Positions 55,209 through 64,000 of a DNA stretch of 64,000 bases are shown here, piece by piece. The notes beneath the pieces were generated by a model, which was not told the origin of the DNA, ran no database searches, and saw only the letters and a program-made list of their open reading frames with translations. The stretch spans positions 62,001 through 126,000 of the forward strand of contig NZ_JAFBEG010000005.1 of NCBI RefSeq assembly GCF_016908635.1. Reading direction: 5' to 3'. Numbering within the stretch: the first letter of the stretch is position 1; each line of letters begins with the position of its first letter. The DNA comes from Sporohalobacter salinus. Lineage in GTDB: Bacteria; Bacillota; Halanaerobiia; Halobacteroidales; Acetohalobiaceae. A program made the translations under genes and the position numbers.

Positions 55209-55224
55209 ATCTTATCACCTACTC

Positions 55225-55740
55225 TTAATTAATTGCCCCAATTCTAGTAATCGGCCAAAATCTAAATAAAGCTTCACCTACTATATTTTCTCGAGGTACA
55301 AATCCCCAAAAACGACTATCCTCACTATTATTACGATTATCACCTAAAACAAAATAATTTTGGGACGGCACTTCGATCTTATGGTAATCACTATAACCTT
55401 TATTTAAAGTATAATCTTCCTCAATAGCCTTTCCGTTAACATAGACTGTCCCATCAACAATCTTTACCGTATCACCGGGTAGACCAATCACCCGTTTAAT
55501 GAATTTTTTATGAGGATCAACAGGATATTTAAAAACAATAATATCAAAGCGTTGAGGATCTTGAAAACGATAAATAAATTTATTAACAAAAATTCGATCA
55601 CCTGGTTTTAACGTAGGCTCCATCGAACCTGAAGGAATAAAAAAGGCTTGTACAACAAAAGTAATAATTAAAAAAGATAAAATAATAGCAATAACTACTG
55701 CTTCTAAATATTCCTTTAATTGCTCTTGAAAAATTCCCAT
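55225..55740 (-). CDS. lepB: Signal peptidase I
   Basis: Removes signal peptides on the outer face of the membrane. One N-terminal membrane helix (about 14-35), catalytic Ser in FFIPSGSMEPTLKPGDRIFV, catalytic Lys in FIKRVIGLPGDTV, and the box E GDNRNNSEDSRFWGFV. 171 residues, typical Gram-positive single-pass form. ATG at 55740 after AAAGGA, after the rplS terminator. Confidence 0.96.
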   Translation of the reverse strand: MGIFQEQLKEYLEAVVIAIILSFLIITFVVQAFFIPSGSMEPTLKPGDRIFVNKFIYRFQDPQRFDIIVFKYPVDPHKKFIKRVIGLPGDTVKIVDGTVYVNGKAIEEDYTLNKGYSDYHKIEVPSQNYFVLGDNRNNSEDSRFWGFVPRENIVGEALFRFWPITRIGAIN

Positions 55741-55771
55741 CAGCTATTTCCATCCTTTCAACAAGTAAAGA

Positions 55772-55806
55772 TATATAAAAGAGGACAGGCCTGTAGCCAG
55801 TCCTCT
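55772..55806 (-). terminator. Intrinsic terminator after rplS
   Basis: AGAGGAC/GTCCTCT (7 bp, 55780-55786 with 55800-55806) plus an inner GGC/GCC stem, then TTTTATATA on the minus strand. Lies 16 bases after the rplS stop. Confidence 0.85.
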
Positions 55807-55821
55807 CCTTTATAAACATTA

Positions 55822-56184
55822 TTATGCTTCTTCTCTTGCTTCACGCTTCTCTTCAACTCGAGCCTTCTTACCTCGACGTTCACGAAGATAAAATATCTTG
55901 GAACGATTAACATCTCCCCGTTTAACAATCTCAATCTTATCAATTTTAGGCGAATGTACCGGGAAAATACGTTCAATTCCAACCCCGTGAGAAATCTTAC
56001 GTACAGTGAAGGTTTCTCTTACTCCTCCACCTTTTCGTTGAAGAACAACACCTTCAAAAACCTGAATTCTTTCAGTCCCGCCTTCTTCTACTTTAACATG
56101 AACGGAAACTGTATCACCAGCTCTAAATTCAGGAATTTCATCTTTCATATGCTCTTCTTCTACAACTTTAAGTAATTCTTCCAT
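55822..56184 (-). CDS. rplS: 50S ribosomal protein L19
   Basis: Large-subunit protein at the intersubunit interface. [20 protein letters not shown] and [20 protein letters not shown], then [17 protein letters not shown]. 120 residues. ATG at 56184, seven bases after AGGAGG; the frame extends to ATG 56220 but that lies inside the leader. Own promoter and terminator, so monocistronic or nearly so. Confidence 0.97.
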   Translation of the reverse strand: MEELLKVVEEEHMKDEIPEFRAGDTVSVHVKVEEGGTERIQVFEGVVLQRKGGGVRETFTVRKISHGVGIERIFPVHSPKIDKIEIVKRGDVNRSKIFYLRERRGKKARVEEKREAREEA

Positions 56185-56251
56185 CGAACTCCCTCCTTCC
56201 GTTGAACGTTCATATTTCATAAGAAAATAGAGGACCGTCCCTATTCATACA
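56185..56251 (-). promoter_or_regulatory. rplS mRNA leader, candidate L19 autoregulatory leader
   Basis: About 67 bases from the predicted start to rplS. It contains a hairpin AATAG..GGA/TCC..CTATT (56226-56245) and a GAACGTTC palindrome near the ribosome site. Firmicutes have an L19 leader RNA family; position fits, but I cannot confirm the consensus by eye. Confidence 0.4.
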
Positions 56252-56257
56252 AGGCAC

Positions 56258-56286
56258 ATTATATCACAGACTTCGGATGATTACAA
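56258..56286 (-). promoter_or_regulatory. Sigma-A promoter of rplS
   Basis: TTGTAA (56281-56286), 17-base spacer, TATAAT (56258-56263), with TG one base before the -10. Immediately downstream of the methyltransferase gene. Confidence 0.85.
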
Positions 56287-56300
56287 GCAATAAGCAAAAT

Positions 56301-56870
56301 TTATATCCACCATTCTTCCCCAACTAATCTATCAAGAATAATTGAAGCAGCACTGCGCACTGATAAATGATTGTAATCTCCATTACCATAAATCGGCTCT
56401 AAAATATAATCTGCGTCTTCTATTATCTCTTGAGTTAAACCCCAACCAGTACCTAAAAGAATCAAGTAGGGACGCTGCTGTTTAGCAATATTATTTCTTA
56501 ACTTTTTATAACTAATTGTATTATCATATTTGCGAGCATCAGTAGCAATTATCACCGGTTGTTTTCCAGTTTTCGATTCTATCTCATTGAGAACTGCTTT
56601 TAAATCAGGTTTAACCTCAACTACCTTAAAAGCTTCCTGACGATCAGAATTATATTCAGCACCAAAATCACTACTCCAGTAATCCTGCATTTTTTTGACA
56701 AAATCCTGTTGCGATTCAAGATGATTAACAATATAATATTTAGATAAATTATAAGTTCGACTAACTCGAGCAATATCATGCAAATCAAAATTAGTCACTG
56801 TAGTAGTAATAACTTCCATATTCTTATTATAAACAGGATTATGTATTAGACTTAAATAAACTTCTGAAAT
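56301..56870 (-). CDS. SPOUT-type RNA methyltransferase (PF09936 family), probable AUU start
   Basis: SAM-dependent RNA methyltransferase-like protein found beside trmD. HNPVYNKNMEVITTTVTNFD, LHDIARVSRTYNLSKYYIVN and a knot region with LLGTGWGLTQEIIEDADYIL are characteristic; the RNA target is unknown. The only canonical start (GTG 56879) shares a G with the AGGAGG ribosome site and so cannot be used normally. ATT at 56870 lies eight bases after AGGAGG and gives SEVYLSLIHNPVYNK, where related proteins start. About 190 residues. Confidence 0.88.
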   Translation of the reverse strand: MSEVYLSLIHNPVYNKNMEVITTTVTNFDLHDIARVSRTYNLSKYYIVNHLESQQDFVKKMQDYWSSDFGAEYNSDRQEAFKVVEVKPDLKAVLNEIESKTGKQPVIIATDARKYDNTISYKKLRNNIAKQQRPYLILLGTGWGLTQEIIEDADYILEPIYGNGDYNHLSVRSAASIILDRLVGEEWWI

Positions 56871-56882
56871 TGCCGCCACCTC

Positions 56883-57617
56883 CTAATTTTCCATCTCTTC
56901 TTTTATCTCATTTAATAATTCTTTTTCGTCAATTGTTAACTCTACTTCATCCAAAAGATCTGGCCGGCGGAGCAAAGTCCGCTTTAATGCTTCTTTTTTA
57001 CGCCAAGCATCTATTTTCTGATGATTTCCGCTTAAAAGAACCTCTGGTACTTCCAAATCTCGATACTTACGAGGCCGCGTATAATGGGGATAATCTAAAA
57101 TTCCGTGATAAAATGAATCTTCTATAGCTGATTGATGAGTTCCTAATACTCCAGGAATCATACGGGCTACAGCATCAATTACTACCATAGCCGATAACTC
57201 TCCTCCAGTTAAAACATAATCACCAATAGATATCTCTTCATCAACTACCTCTTTTCTTACTCGCTCATCTACTCCTTCATACCTACCACAAAGTAAAATT
57301 AAATGATCTTCCTTGGCTAATTCCTTAGCTAACTTTTGATCAAAAGTCTTTCCTTGTGGTGAAAGAAAAATTACTTTTCCTTCCTTGCTTTTAACATCTT
57401 CAACAGCTCTAAAAATCGGCTCTGGCTTCATTACCATGCCAGCACCTCCACCATAAGGCGAATCATCGACATTGTTATGTTTATTCTGAGCAAAACTGCG
57501 GATATCATTAATATCTATATTAATTAATCCCTTGTCCTGAGCTCGCTTTAGAATACTCTCATTCAGCGGTCCAGTAAACATATTCGGAAAAATAGTTAAA
57601 ATATCAAACTTAAGCAC
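56883..57617 (-). CDS. trmD: tRNA (guanine37-N1)-methyltransferase
   Basis: Methylates G37 to prevent frameshifting. [35 protein letters not shown], the knot [13 protein letters not shown] and [18 protein letters not shown], then [20 protein letters not shown]. 244 residues. GTG start at 57617 directly after the rimM stop. Confidence 0.97.
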   Translation of the reverse strand: MLKFDILTIFPNMFTGPLNESILKRAQDKGLINIDINDIRSFAQNKHNNVDDSPYGGGAGMVMKPEPIFRAVEDVKSKEGKVIFLSPQGKTFDQKLAKELAKEDHLILLCGRYEGVDERVRKEVVDEEISIGDYVLTGGELSAMVVIDAVARMIPGVLGTHQSAIEDSFYHGILDYPHYTRPRKYRDLEVPEVLLSGNHQKIDAWRKKEALKRTLLRRPDLLDEVELTIDEKELLNEIKEEMEN

Positions 57618-58124
57618 TTAAATCAATCCCTTAATCGGCTTAATTATCATTTCTTGAGATTCAAGATCAATCCTTTTGATCACTTCTTTGCTAGCAGGAA
57701 TTAAATGTTCTTCTTCCTCCGACTCTACTACATAAACATCATTACTACCTGTCTCCAAAATTTCCGTTACTTCTCCTAAATTTCGACCATCAACTGTAAC
57801 TACCTTCAAACCTATAATATCATGTAAATAATAGTGGTCTTCAGGCAGTTCAACTGCTTGAGCTTCAGGAATCTTAACCATAAAATCTTTATGTTCAATA
57901 GCAGTTCCAATATCATTAAATTCTGCAAACTTAATTACAACAAACTGCTTATGATATCTCATCTCCTCAATAGTTACTTGCTCTTCTTTATTATCTTTAG
58001 ATAAAATAACCTGCTCTAAAAACTCAAAGCGTTCTGGATAATCAGTTAAAGGTAAAATTCTTACCTCACCTTTATTCCCCTGATGTCTAGTAATTTTCCC
58101 AATATCAATTAAGTTTTCTTCCAC
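57618..58124 (-). CDS. rimM: 16S rRNA processing protein RimM
   Basis: 30S maturation factor that binds S19. N-terminal RimM barrel (IGKITRHQGNKGEVRILPLT) and C-terminal PRC barrel (HYYLHDIIGLKVVTVDGRNL, then NDVYVV). 168 residues. GTG at 58124 after AGGTGG is preferred to GTG 58133, which lies in the ribosome site. Separated from khpA by a hairpin. Confidence 0.95.
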   Translation of the reverse strand: MEENLIDIGKITRHQGNKGEVRILPLTDYPERFEFLEQVILSKDNKEEQVTIEEMRYHKQFVVIKFAEFNDIGTAIEHKDFMVKIPEAQAVELPEDHYYLHDIIGLKVVTVDGRNLGEVTEILETGSNDVYVVESEEEEHLIPASKEVIKRIDLESQEMIIKPIKGLI

Positions 58125-58159
58125 TCTAACCACCTCTTTTCTGCTAATTTATAATGAAG

Positions 58160-58187
58160 AAGAGCTAGAGTTAGACTCTAGCCCCTT
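58160..58187 (-). terminator. Hairpin between khpA and rimM
   Basis: 8-bp stem GCTAGAGT/ACTCTAGC (58164-58171 with 58175-58182), three-base loop, followed on the minus strand by TCTTCTTCATT. A partial terminator within the ffh-trmD operon. Confidence 0.6.
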
Positions 58188-58204
58188 TTAAACAGCACTC
58201 AATT

Positions 58205-58435
58205 CTATTGAATAATTTCTACAATAACTCGTTTCCCTTCTTTAGTAGCTGCTGCTTTTACTACTGTTCTAATTGCTTTTGCAATTCTTCCCTGCTTACC
58301 GATTACCTTTCCCATATCTTCCTCGGCAACCTGTAATTCAAGAATAACAGATTTAGAACCTTCAACCTGATTTACCTTTACTTCTTCTGGGTTATCAACT
58401 ATGTTACGGGCAATTAATTCTACTAATTCCTTCAT
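58205..58435 (-). CDS. khpA: KH-domain RNA-binding protein KhpA (YlqC)
   Basis: Small single-KH protein that pairs with KhpB/Jag in Firmicutes. MKELVELIARNIVDNPEEV and the KH loop KVIGKQGRIAKAIRTVV. 76 residues. ATG at 58435; GTG at 58447 overlaps the ribosome site. Between rpsP and rimM as in Bacillus. Confidence 0.95.
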   Translation of the reverse strand: MKELVELIARNIVDNPEEVKVNQVEGSKSVILELQVAEEDMGKVIGKQGRIAKAIRTVVKAAATKEGKRVIVEIIQ

Positions 58436-58465
58436 TCGCCCAGACACCTCCTCAATTCAGTGAGG

Positions 58466-58735
58466 TTACTTATTTTTTAGTTCATCGAACTTCTCCATAA
58501 GCCCTTCATCTTTAAATAAATTCTTAACAGTACTTGAAGGCTTAGCTCCATTCTGTAACCATTCTAATGCCTTTTCTTCTTTAATATCGACAGTTTCAGG
58601 CTCTGTAGTTGGATTATAGTAGCCTAATTCCTCAATAAATCTACCATCACGTGCAGTTCGAGAATCAGCAACTACTAATCTATAAGAAGGATCCCTATTA
58701 GCTCCCATTCTTCTTAATCTAATTTTAACTGCCAT
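58466..58735 (-). CDS. rpsP: 30S ribosomal protein S16
   Basis: Small-subunit assembly protein. [40 protein letters not shown]. 89 residues. ATG at 58735, eight bases after AGGAGG. The 281-base gap back to ffh has no convincing terminator or promoter; it contains a short direct repeat GTCTGTGT at 58962 and 58973. Confidence 0.97.
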   Translation of the reverse strand: MAVKIRLRRMGANRDPSYRLVVADSRTARDGRFIEELGYYNPTTEPETVDIKEEKALEWLQNGAKPSSTVKNLFKDEGLMEKFDELKNK

Positions 58736-59016
58736 CTTCATCACCTCCTTAATTAATGAAAAATATCTATACAAATTAAATAAAAAAACAACATAAATCA
58801 TTTGACACAAGACTTACACTAGACTCAACACAATACTTCCCAAATTCTAAGATCAAACCACTAAAAGATTATTTTGAGCAAATAATACCTTTAACAATAA
58901 AATTAACCTGTTGCTAACATAACACCTATAATTTAACTTATTATTAATCTGTTATTTTTTAGTCTGTGTTTTGTCTGTGTCTGATTTCTTCTCTTTTCAA
59001 TTAAATAAAAATCTAT

Positions 59017-60375
59017 TTACATAAAAGGAAACTTATTACCAAGACCGCCGAGGCCACCCCCGCCGCCCATTCCTTTCTGCATATCATTAAGCTGCTTCAT
59101 CATCTTCTTAGCTTGTTTAAACTGCTTTAATAACTGATTTACATCCTGAACTTCAGTTCCACTGCCGTTGGCTATTCTCCGACGCCGACTACCATTGATA
59201 ATGCTTGGATCTCTTTTTTCTTCAGTTGTCATCGAATTTACAATTGCTTCAATCTGGTCAAGATGTTCTTCACTCATATTCAGATTATCTAATTGTTTTA
59301 TTTTCCCCATTCCAGGAATCATATCCATTATCTGATCTAATGGACCCATGTTTCTAATCTGTCCCATCTGATCCATGAAATCCTCTAAAGTAAACTCTTC
59401 TTTTCTAAGCTTTTCTTCTAATTCTTTAGCCTTCTGAGCATCGATATTCTCTTCAGCTTTTTCTATTAAACTTAACATATCTCCCATACCTAAAATTCTT
59501 GATGCCATTCGATCCGGATGGAATGGTTCTAAGTCATCTAGTTTTTCTCCAGTACCGACAAACTTAATCGGCCGTCCAGTCACTTTTCGAATTGAAAGCG
59601 CCGCTCCACCACGAGCATCACCATCTAACTTAGTTAAAGTAATACCATCAATGCCTAAAGCTTCATTGAAACTATCAGCTACATTAACGGCATCCTGACC
59701 GGTCATTGCATCAACTACTAAGAGAATTTCTTGAGGATTAACGGCTGATTTAATATCTTTTAATTCATCCATCAATTCCTCATCTATATGAAGTCGTCCA
59801 GCTGTATCTATAATAACTACATCTCGACCATTAGACTTAGCATGACTAACTCCTGCTTTAGCAATATCAACAGGATCCTGCTTATCACCCATAGAGAAAA
59901 CAGGCTGATCTAGTCTCTCACCTAAAACCTGTAACTGTTTAATTGCTGCTGGACGATAGACATCACCTGCTACCAATAAAGGTCTACGTCCGTTTTTATG
60001 CAAATGCTGAGCTAACTTACCAACAGTAGTTGTCTTACCAGCTCCCTGAAGCCCTACTAACATAATCACGGTCGGAGGATCAGAAGCAATACTTAATTTG
60101 CTCTGAGTTTTCCCCATTAACTCAGTTAATTCTTCATTAACAATCTTAATTACCTGTTGAGCCGGTGTTAAGCTGTCCATTACTTCTTTTCCTACTGCTC
60201 TCTCTTCTATATCACTAATAAATTCCTTAACTACTTTAAAGTTAACATCAGCTTCTAATAAAGCTAATTTAACTTCTCTCAGAGCAGACTTAACATCTTT
60301 TTCTGATAACTTTCCTTTACCACGCAATTTATCAAAGGTATCCTGTAATTTATCAGCTAAACCTTCAAAGATCAC
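59017..60375 (-). CDS. ffh: Signal recognition particle protein Ffh
   Basis: SRP54 GTPase that targets membrane and secreted proteins with 4.5S/6S-type SRP RNA. N domain, G domain with [31 protein letters not shown] and [15 protein letters not shown], and the methionine-rich M domain ([20 protein letters not shown]) ending in a glycine-rich tail. 452 residues. Works with FtsY encoded just upstream. Confidence 0.98.
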   Translation of the reverse strand: MIFEGLADKLQDTFDKLRGKGKLSEKDVKSALREVKLALLEADVNFKVVKEFISDIEERAVGKEVMDSLTPAQQVIKIVNEELTELMGKTQSKLSIASDPPTVIMLVGLQGAGKTTTVGKLAQHLHKNGRRPLLVAGDVYRPAAIKQLQVLGERLDQPVFSMGDKQDPVDIAKAGVSHAKSNGRDVVIIDTAGRLHIDEELMDELKDIKSAVNPQEILLVVDAMTGQDAVNVADSFNEALGIDGITLTKLDGDARGGAALSIRKVTGRPIKFVGTGEKLDDLEPFHPDRMASRILGMGDMLSLIEKAEENIDAQKAKELEEKLRKEEFTLEDFMDQMGQIRNMGPLDQIMDMIPGMGKIKQLDNLNMSEEHLDQIEAIVNSMTTEEKRDPSIINGSRRRRIANGSGTEVQDVNQLLKQFKQAKKMMKQLNDMQKGMGGGGGLGGLGNKFPFM

Positions 60376-60392
60376 ATTAGTCCCTCCTAATT

Positions 60393-60734
60393 TTAATCAC
60401 TTAGATTAGCAATAATTCGCTGTAACTTCTCTACCTTCTTAGAATCAACTTCTTCCCCAATCTGATCTACTATTTCTGTTAAATCATCAATCTGTTGCTG
60501 AATATATTTATATCTATCTACTAATCCTAATTTCTCTTCATAATCTTCTAAAGCTTTTTCTGCTCTCTGAAGATTATCATACACAGCTTGTCGACTAATC
60601 TCACAGCTATCAGCTACCTCTCCTAAAGATAGATCTTGATAAAAGTAAAGTTGTACCATCTCCTGCTGTCTATTAGTCAATAACTCACCATAAAAATCAA
60701 ACAGAATTCCTACTCTAACTGTACGCTCTAACAA
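60393..60734 (-). CDS. ylxM: YlxM-like SRP-associated helix-turn-helix protein
   Basis: Sigma-70 region-4-like protein conserved upstream of ffh; stimulates the SRP GTPase cycle in some bacteria. [20 protein letters not shown] and [20 protein letters not shown] (helix-turn-helix). About 113 residues. TTG at 60734 is six bases after AGGTG; the GTG at 60743 is part of that site. Confidence 0.93.
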   Translation of the reverse strand: MLERTVRVGILFDFYGELLTNRQQEMVQLYFYQDLSLGEVADSCEISRQAVYDNLQRAEKALEDYEEKLGLVDRYKYIQQQIDDLTEIVDQIGEEVDSKKVEKLQRIIANLSD

Positions 60735-60786
60735 AAAAATCACCTACGATATCTATTCTGTTAAGTAAAAAAACTTTACAGATGAT

Positions 60787-60815
60787 AGTATAACGTAGTC
60801 ATTCCTATTTGTCAA
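60787..60815 (-). promoter_or_regulatory. Strong sigma-A promoter of ylxM-ffh-rpsP operon
   Basis: Perfect TTGACA (60810-60815), 17-base spacer, TATACT (60787-60792). The -35 touches the hairpin at the end of ftsY. Confidence 0.92.
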
Positions 60816-60830
60816 GGATAATTTTTATCC
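60816..60830 (-). terminator. Small hairpin at the ftsY stop
   Basis: GGATAA/TTATCC (6 bp) with a three-base loop spanning the ftsY stop. No T run follows, so it is at best a weak terminator. Confidence 0.3.
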
Positions 60831-61931
60831 TGCAAATAACGCATCAATAAAGGCATCAGGTTCGAAATCCTGTAAATCCTCCACATCTTCACCTACACCG
60901 ATTAATTTAACTGGAATACCTAACTCTTCTTTAACAGCTAAAATAATTCCTCCCTTTGCCGTCCCATCCAATTTAGTAAGAGCAATTCCATCTACATCAA
61001 CAGCTTCATTAAACATTTCAGCTTGCGAAATAGCATTCTGTCCGGTAGTTGCATCAAGGACTAATAATACTTCTACTCGAGCTCCCTCGGCCTCACGACC
61101 GATAATTCTACGCACTTTCTCCAACTCTTCCATTAAATTATCCTGAGTATGAAGCCTTCCGGCTGTATCTACAACTAAAAGGTCCTTATCCCGAGCCTTA
61201 GCTGCCTGCACAGCATCATAGGCCACAGCTGCCGAATCAGCACCTGCTTCATGAGAAATAATATCAACTCCTACTTCATTTCCCCAAGCTTCTAACTGTT
61301 CAATTGCTCCAGCTCTAAAAGTATCACCGGCTGCTAACAATACATCTTGCTTATTTTGCTTAGCTCTTAGAGCAATCTTTCCAATAGTCGTTGTCTTACC
61401 AACACCATTAACTCCTACTACCATTAATATCGTCAAACGATGGTCATCATAAACATCATCTGCTCCTCTATCCAAAATATCCTGTAATTGTTTTTTAAAA
61501 ACATTATGCAACTCAGCTGGTTCTTTAATATCTTCTTCTTCAGCTATAGTTCGTAATTCATCTACTAACTTCATAGTTGTATGAACACCAACATCAGCTT
61601 GAATCAAAATCTCTTCTAAGTCTTCATAAAGCTCCTCATCAATATTACTCCGGCCTGTAAATAAATTCTGCACCTGCGAAACAAAAGAATTTCTGGTCTT
61701 GGAAAGACCACTTTTAAGACGAGAAAAGAACCCATCCTCCCCACTATCCTCACTTCTATTTTCATCTTCTATTTCTTCAGGATCATGAGTATCAAATCTA
61801 TTAAAGACACCACCAGAATCTGTATTCTTATCCTCTGTCTCTACTACTTCTTCCTGTATCTGTTCTTGAGCTTCATTTTTCTCTTCTTTCTCCTTTTCTT
61901 TCTTTTTCCTACCAAATAGTTTCTTAAACAT
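60825..61931 (-). CDS. ftsY: SRP receptor GTPase FtsY
   Basis: Membrane-associated SRP receptor. Acidic, K/E-rich N-terminal A domain (1-75), N domain with FFSRLKSGLSKTRNSFVSQV, G domain with VVGVNGVGKTTTIGKIALRA, AAGDTFRAGAIEQLEAWGN, DTAGRLHTQDNLMEEL and TKLDGTAKGGI. 368 residues. ATG at 61931. Confidence 0.97.
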   Translation of the reverse strand: MFKKLFGRKKKEKEKEEKNEAQEQIQEEVVETEDKNTDSGGVFNRFDTHDPEEIEDENRSEDSGEDGFFSRLKSGLSKTRNSFVSQVQNLFTGRSNIDEELYEDLEEILIQADVGVHTTMKLVDELRTIAEEEDIKEPAELHNVFKKQLQDILDRGADDVYDDHRLTILMVVGVNGVGKTTTIGKIALRAKQNKQDVLLAAGDTFRAGAIEQLEAWGNEVGVDIISHEAGADSAAVAYDAVQAAKARDKDLLVVDTAGRLHTQDNLMEELEKVRRIIGREAEGARVEVLLVLDATTGQNAISQAEMFNEAVDVDGIALTKLDGTAKGGIILAVKEELGIPVKLIGVGEDVEDLQDFEPDAFIDALFAG

Positions 61932-61946
61932 AACGTCTCCCCCTAT

Positions 61947-63080
61947 TTATGTTATTTCAATTGGTTTGCATAAATCAGTATACTCCTGTACAATACTAAA
62001 TCTTCTCTTTCTGATCTTCGCTTCCTCCTCTGGAGTCTCAGCTTCATAATACTCCTGACTTACTTTTTCATTTTCCTCAGCTAAATCAGTTACTTCATTC
62101 TGCACTTCAATTACAGTAGCTCCCTTTACTGTTCCAGTTTTATCATGACCAATAGCAATCACTGGACGCCCCCACATACCAGGGCCGGCCATAGCATCAC
62201 CCCGATGCATTACTCCCGTGCCTCCAGGATGAGTATGAACTATAACAGAATTATGTGGAACTTCTTCATTGTACGCTTGACGCAGAGAAATCCCACTCAA
62301 ATCAGTATACCCACTAGCTAACAACCGAGAAGGAATATATCCCATTCCTCCAACTACTAGATCACCACTCTTAACTACATTCCCATCTTCTATCACACCC
62401 ATAGCAGCAACTTCCCGTCCCTGCTCTATTGAGGTTGATTTATCGACTAACTCAGCTACAAAATCTTCATCTATAGAATTCACCTCAAGGCGTGGCAGTT
62501 CCCATTCGCTGATAGATTTAGTAATGAAAGAAAATTTCCTTTCCTCTATATCTACTACTTCAAGTTCTTCACTAATATCTAGAAAATTTAATTTAAGTTT
62601 AGAAGCTTCCTTAAGAATTTCTCTCTCTTCATCCATATCCTTAGCAACTAACTTCTTAAGTTCAATTTTCTCTGATTCAGTAGCAAGATCAAAATACTCA
62701 CTTTTAGGATAAAGAATTCCTACTCCAGCCGAAGACAACTCCTTGACCCCAATATTGACAACTGGCAAATCAAGAATATTAATTCCACCTACACTAGTAA
62801 TTAAGCCTGTCTTGCCTGGATTAGTAGAAATCAAAACTGCATTATCTGGCAGTTGATTTACTATTTCTATTAATGATCTTCCTTTAGTTGTAACTGCCTT
62901 ACTTAATAATTGACGATAGGGCAGCCCTGAAATACCTCCATCTACAATTTCAGATATAGCATCTATATAACCATCTTGATTAATAAGCCCTAAAGCTCCT
63001 GCTGGTCGTCCTTGACTTAATTCAATACTTCTATTTACTAATCTATCTACTATATTTTTAGCTAATCCCTTAACTGGCAA
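61947..63080 (-). CDS. Unassigned protein: tandem JAMM/MPN-like domains
   Basis: 377 residues, no assigned function that I recognise. The C-terminal half (about 215-325) has [15 protein letters not shown] and HRGD, i.e. H282-x-H284-P-x6-H292-x2-D295, with Glu223 upstream: the JAMM metalloprotease pattern with Ser replaced by His. The N-terminal half (about 18-125) aligns with it ([15 protein letters not shown] with [29 protein letters not shown] with [23 protein letters not shown] with RPVIAIGH) but has lost the metal ligands. A charged helical linker joins them. TTG at 63080, seven bases after GGAGG. No signal peptide or membrane helix. Confidence 0.75.
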   Translation of the reverse strand: MPVKGLAKNIVDRLVNRSIELSQGRPAGALGLINQDGYIDAISEIVDGGISGLPYRQLLSKAVTTKGRSLIEIVNQLPDNAVLISTNPGKTGLITSVGGINILDLPVVNIGVKELSSAGVGILYPKSEYFDLATESEKIELKKLVAKDMDEEREILKEASKLKLNFLDISEELEVVDIEERKFSFITKSISEWELPRLEVNSIDEDFVAELVDKSTSIEQGREVAAMGVIEDGNVVKSGDLVVGGMGYIPSRLLASGYTDLSGISLRQAYNEEVPHNSVIVHTHPGGTGVMHRGDAMAGPGMWGRPVIAIGHDKTGTVKGATVIEVQNEVTDLAEENEKVSQEYYEAETPEEEAKIRKRRFSIVQEYTDLCKPIEIT

Positions 63081-63136
63081 ATTTATTCCTCCTCTAGATT
63101 TATTCTTTCCTATATTTATTTCATTATAAGCGATAT

Positions 63137-64000
63137 TTAACTGGCTAGCTCTGTTAATTTAAGTGATACTAATTCAGATACACCAGACTCTTGCATTGTA
63201 ACTCCATATAAAGCATCTGCTGCTCTCATTGTACCCTTTCTGTGAGTTATAACAATAAACTGGGATAATGAAGAAAGATCCTGTAAAAAATCAGCAAATC
63301 TATCAACATTAGCTTCATCTAAGGGAGCATCTATCTCATCTAAAATATAAAATGGGCTAGGTTTTACCTTTAATAAAGCAAATAATAAAGCAATAGCCGT
63401 TAGGGCCTTTTCTCCTCCAGACATTAAAGATAGTTTCTGCAATTTCTTGCCGGGAGGTTGGGCATTAATTTCAATTCCAGTCTCCAATAAATTATCAGGA
63501 TCTTCTAATCGTAATTCGGCCTGTCCACCGCCAAACAAATCAGTAAAGACCTCTTCAAATTCAATTTTTATCTTAGCAAAAGTCTCTTCAAACTTCTCCT
63601 CCATTGTTCTATTTATCTTATTAATTACCTTCTTTAGTGAGTTACGAGCTTCAATTAAATCAGCATGCTGTTCCTTCATAAAACTAAATCTCTCTTTTAA
63701 AGTTTCATACTCTTCAATAGCACCTAAATTTACATGGCCTAGTTCATCGATAGCCGACTTTAATTCTTCAATTCTATCCTCTACTTCTTTATAATCTTCA
63801 ATTGCTTCTCTATTATCTATTTCAGCTTCTATTTCAATTTCATAATTATCAACTAATTTTTCTTCTATATTCTCTAGTTTCACTTTTAATTGGGCTTCCT
63901 TTACTTCATATTCATTATGTTCTGTCTGTAATTCCTCTAATTCTTTCCTAATCTCCTGTGAATTTTCTTTAACTTCTTTTATATCAGCTGAAAGATCTTC
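63137..64000 (-). CDS. smc: Chromosome segregation protein SMC (C-terminal part; 5' end outside window)
   Basis: Condensin ATPase. About 287 C-terminal residues are visible: end of the coiled coil ([40 protein letters not shown]), then the C-lobe with [14 protein letters not shown], signature [20 protein letters not shown] and Walker [21 protein letters not shown]. The frame is open to 64000; the internal GTG at 63883 is not the start. Usual order rnc-smc-ftsY, here with the JAMM-like gene inserted. Confidence 0.97.
   Translation of the reverse strand, partial: EDLSADIKEVKENSQEIRKELEELQTEHNEYEVKEAQLKVKLENIEEKLVDNYEIEIEAEIDNREAIEDYKEVEDRIEELKSAIDELGHVNLGAIEEYETLKERFSFMKEQHADLIEARNSLKKVINKINRTMEEKFEETFAKIKIEFEEVFTDLFGGGQAELRLEDPDNLLETGIEINAQPPGKKLQKLSLMSGGEKALTAIALLFALLKVKPSPFYILDEIDAPLDEANVDRFADFLQDLSSLSQFIVITHRKGTMRAADALYGVTMQESGVSELVSLKLTELAS

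Noticed and set aside
55598-56175. Several open frames overlapping lepB and rplS on both strands
   Set aside because: All lie within or across well-supported lepB and rplS coding sequence and lack family similarity.
58736-59016. Promoter or small RNA in the 281-base ffh-rpsP gap
   Set aside because: No -35/-10 pair with acceptable spacing (best is TTGTTT and TATAGA with 14 bases) and no stable hairpin; only a short GTCTGTGT direct repeat.
59017-59075. Glycine-rich end of ffh as a possible sequence error
   Set aside because: Gly/Met-rich C-termini are common in Ffh and the frame closes normally.
63137-63883. Stand-alone ABC-type gene starting at GTG 63883
   Set aside because: The same frame is open to the window end and reads as SMC coiled coil; it is the C-terminal part of smc.

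Overview
This window is AT-rich bacterial chromosome in which every recognised gene lies on the minus strand. Gene order and content (PolC, CodY, HslUV, a flgB-to-swrB flagellar run followed by rpsB-tsf-pyrH-frr-uppS-cdsA-dxr-rseP) match the Bacillus/Clostridium backbone. The style of the proteins (K/E/N-rich, SwrB-like protein, FapA with a Jag-type N-terminus, TIGR02530-type flagellar protein) suggests an anaerobic Firmicute, most likely of the Halanaerobiales type. That placement is inference. I see no tRNA, rRNA, CRISPR array or insertion sequence; the window is a stable core-genome block.

Layout in the direction of transcription (high to low coordinates). 64000-60825: end of smc, a two-domain JAMM-like protein, and ftsY. 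60734-56301: ylxM, ffh, rpsP, khpA, rimM, trmD and a SPOUT RNA methyltransferase, behind a TTGACA-17-TATACT promoter. 56286-55822: rplS with its own promoter and leader. 55740-53159: lepB, rbgA, rnhB and a small protein, closed by a strong terminator. 52874-49751: yraN, comM, dprA. 49603-46982: smg and topA behind their own promoter. 46855-43934: hslV, hslU, codY. 43897-13806: a roughly 30-kb flagellar operon headed by a promoter, a cyclic-di-GMP-I riboswitch and a terminator. It runs flgB flgC fliE fliF fliG fliH fliI fliJ ylxF fliK flgD, a TIGR02530-type gene, flgE flbD motA motB fliL fliM fliY fliO fliP fliQ fliR flhB flhA flhF flhG, a PilZ gene, cheC cheD, an unknown membrane gene, the flagellar sigma factor, fapA, two accessory genes and a minimal MltG-like gene, and ends in a 22-bp perfect inverted-repeat terminator. 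13754-1: a promoter and structured leader, then rpsB, tsf, pyrH, frr, uppS, cdsA, a PerM-type protein, dxr, rseP, an HD-domain gene, ispG, a GT2 glycosyltransferase, an mgtC-family gene and the N-terminal two-thirds of polC.

How the genes work together: the flagellar block encodes rod, hook, export gate, C-ring and stator components plus the sigma factor for late genes. c-di-GMP probably acts on it twice, at the riboswitch (synthesis) and at the PilZ brake (function). The right-hand part is the membrane-targeting (SRP/FtsY) and ribosome/tRNA-maturation block. The left-hand part couples translation factors to isoprenoid and phospholipid synthesis (ispG, dxr, uppS, cdsA) and to replication (polC).

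Most interesting points: (1) three genes (flagellar sigma factor, fliJ and the PF09936-type methyltransferase) appear to start at AUA, AUU and AUU, because family-conserved N-termini continue upstream of any usable AUG/GUG/UUG and a Shine-Dalgarno sits at the right distance; (2) the protein between smc and ftsY is a tandem duplication of a JAMM-like domain, with one apparently dead copy; (3) an unknown membrane protein beside the sigma factor ends in a FliF-tail-like motif; (4) the riboswitch-headed flagellar operon; (5) a structured rpsB leader with mutually exclusive pairings.
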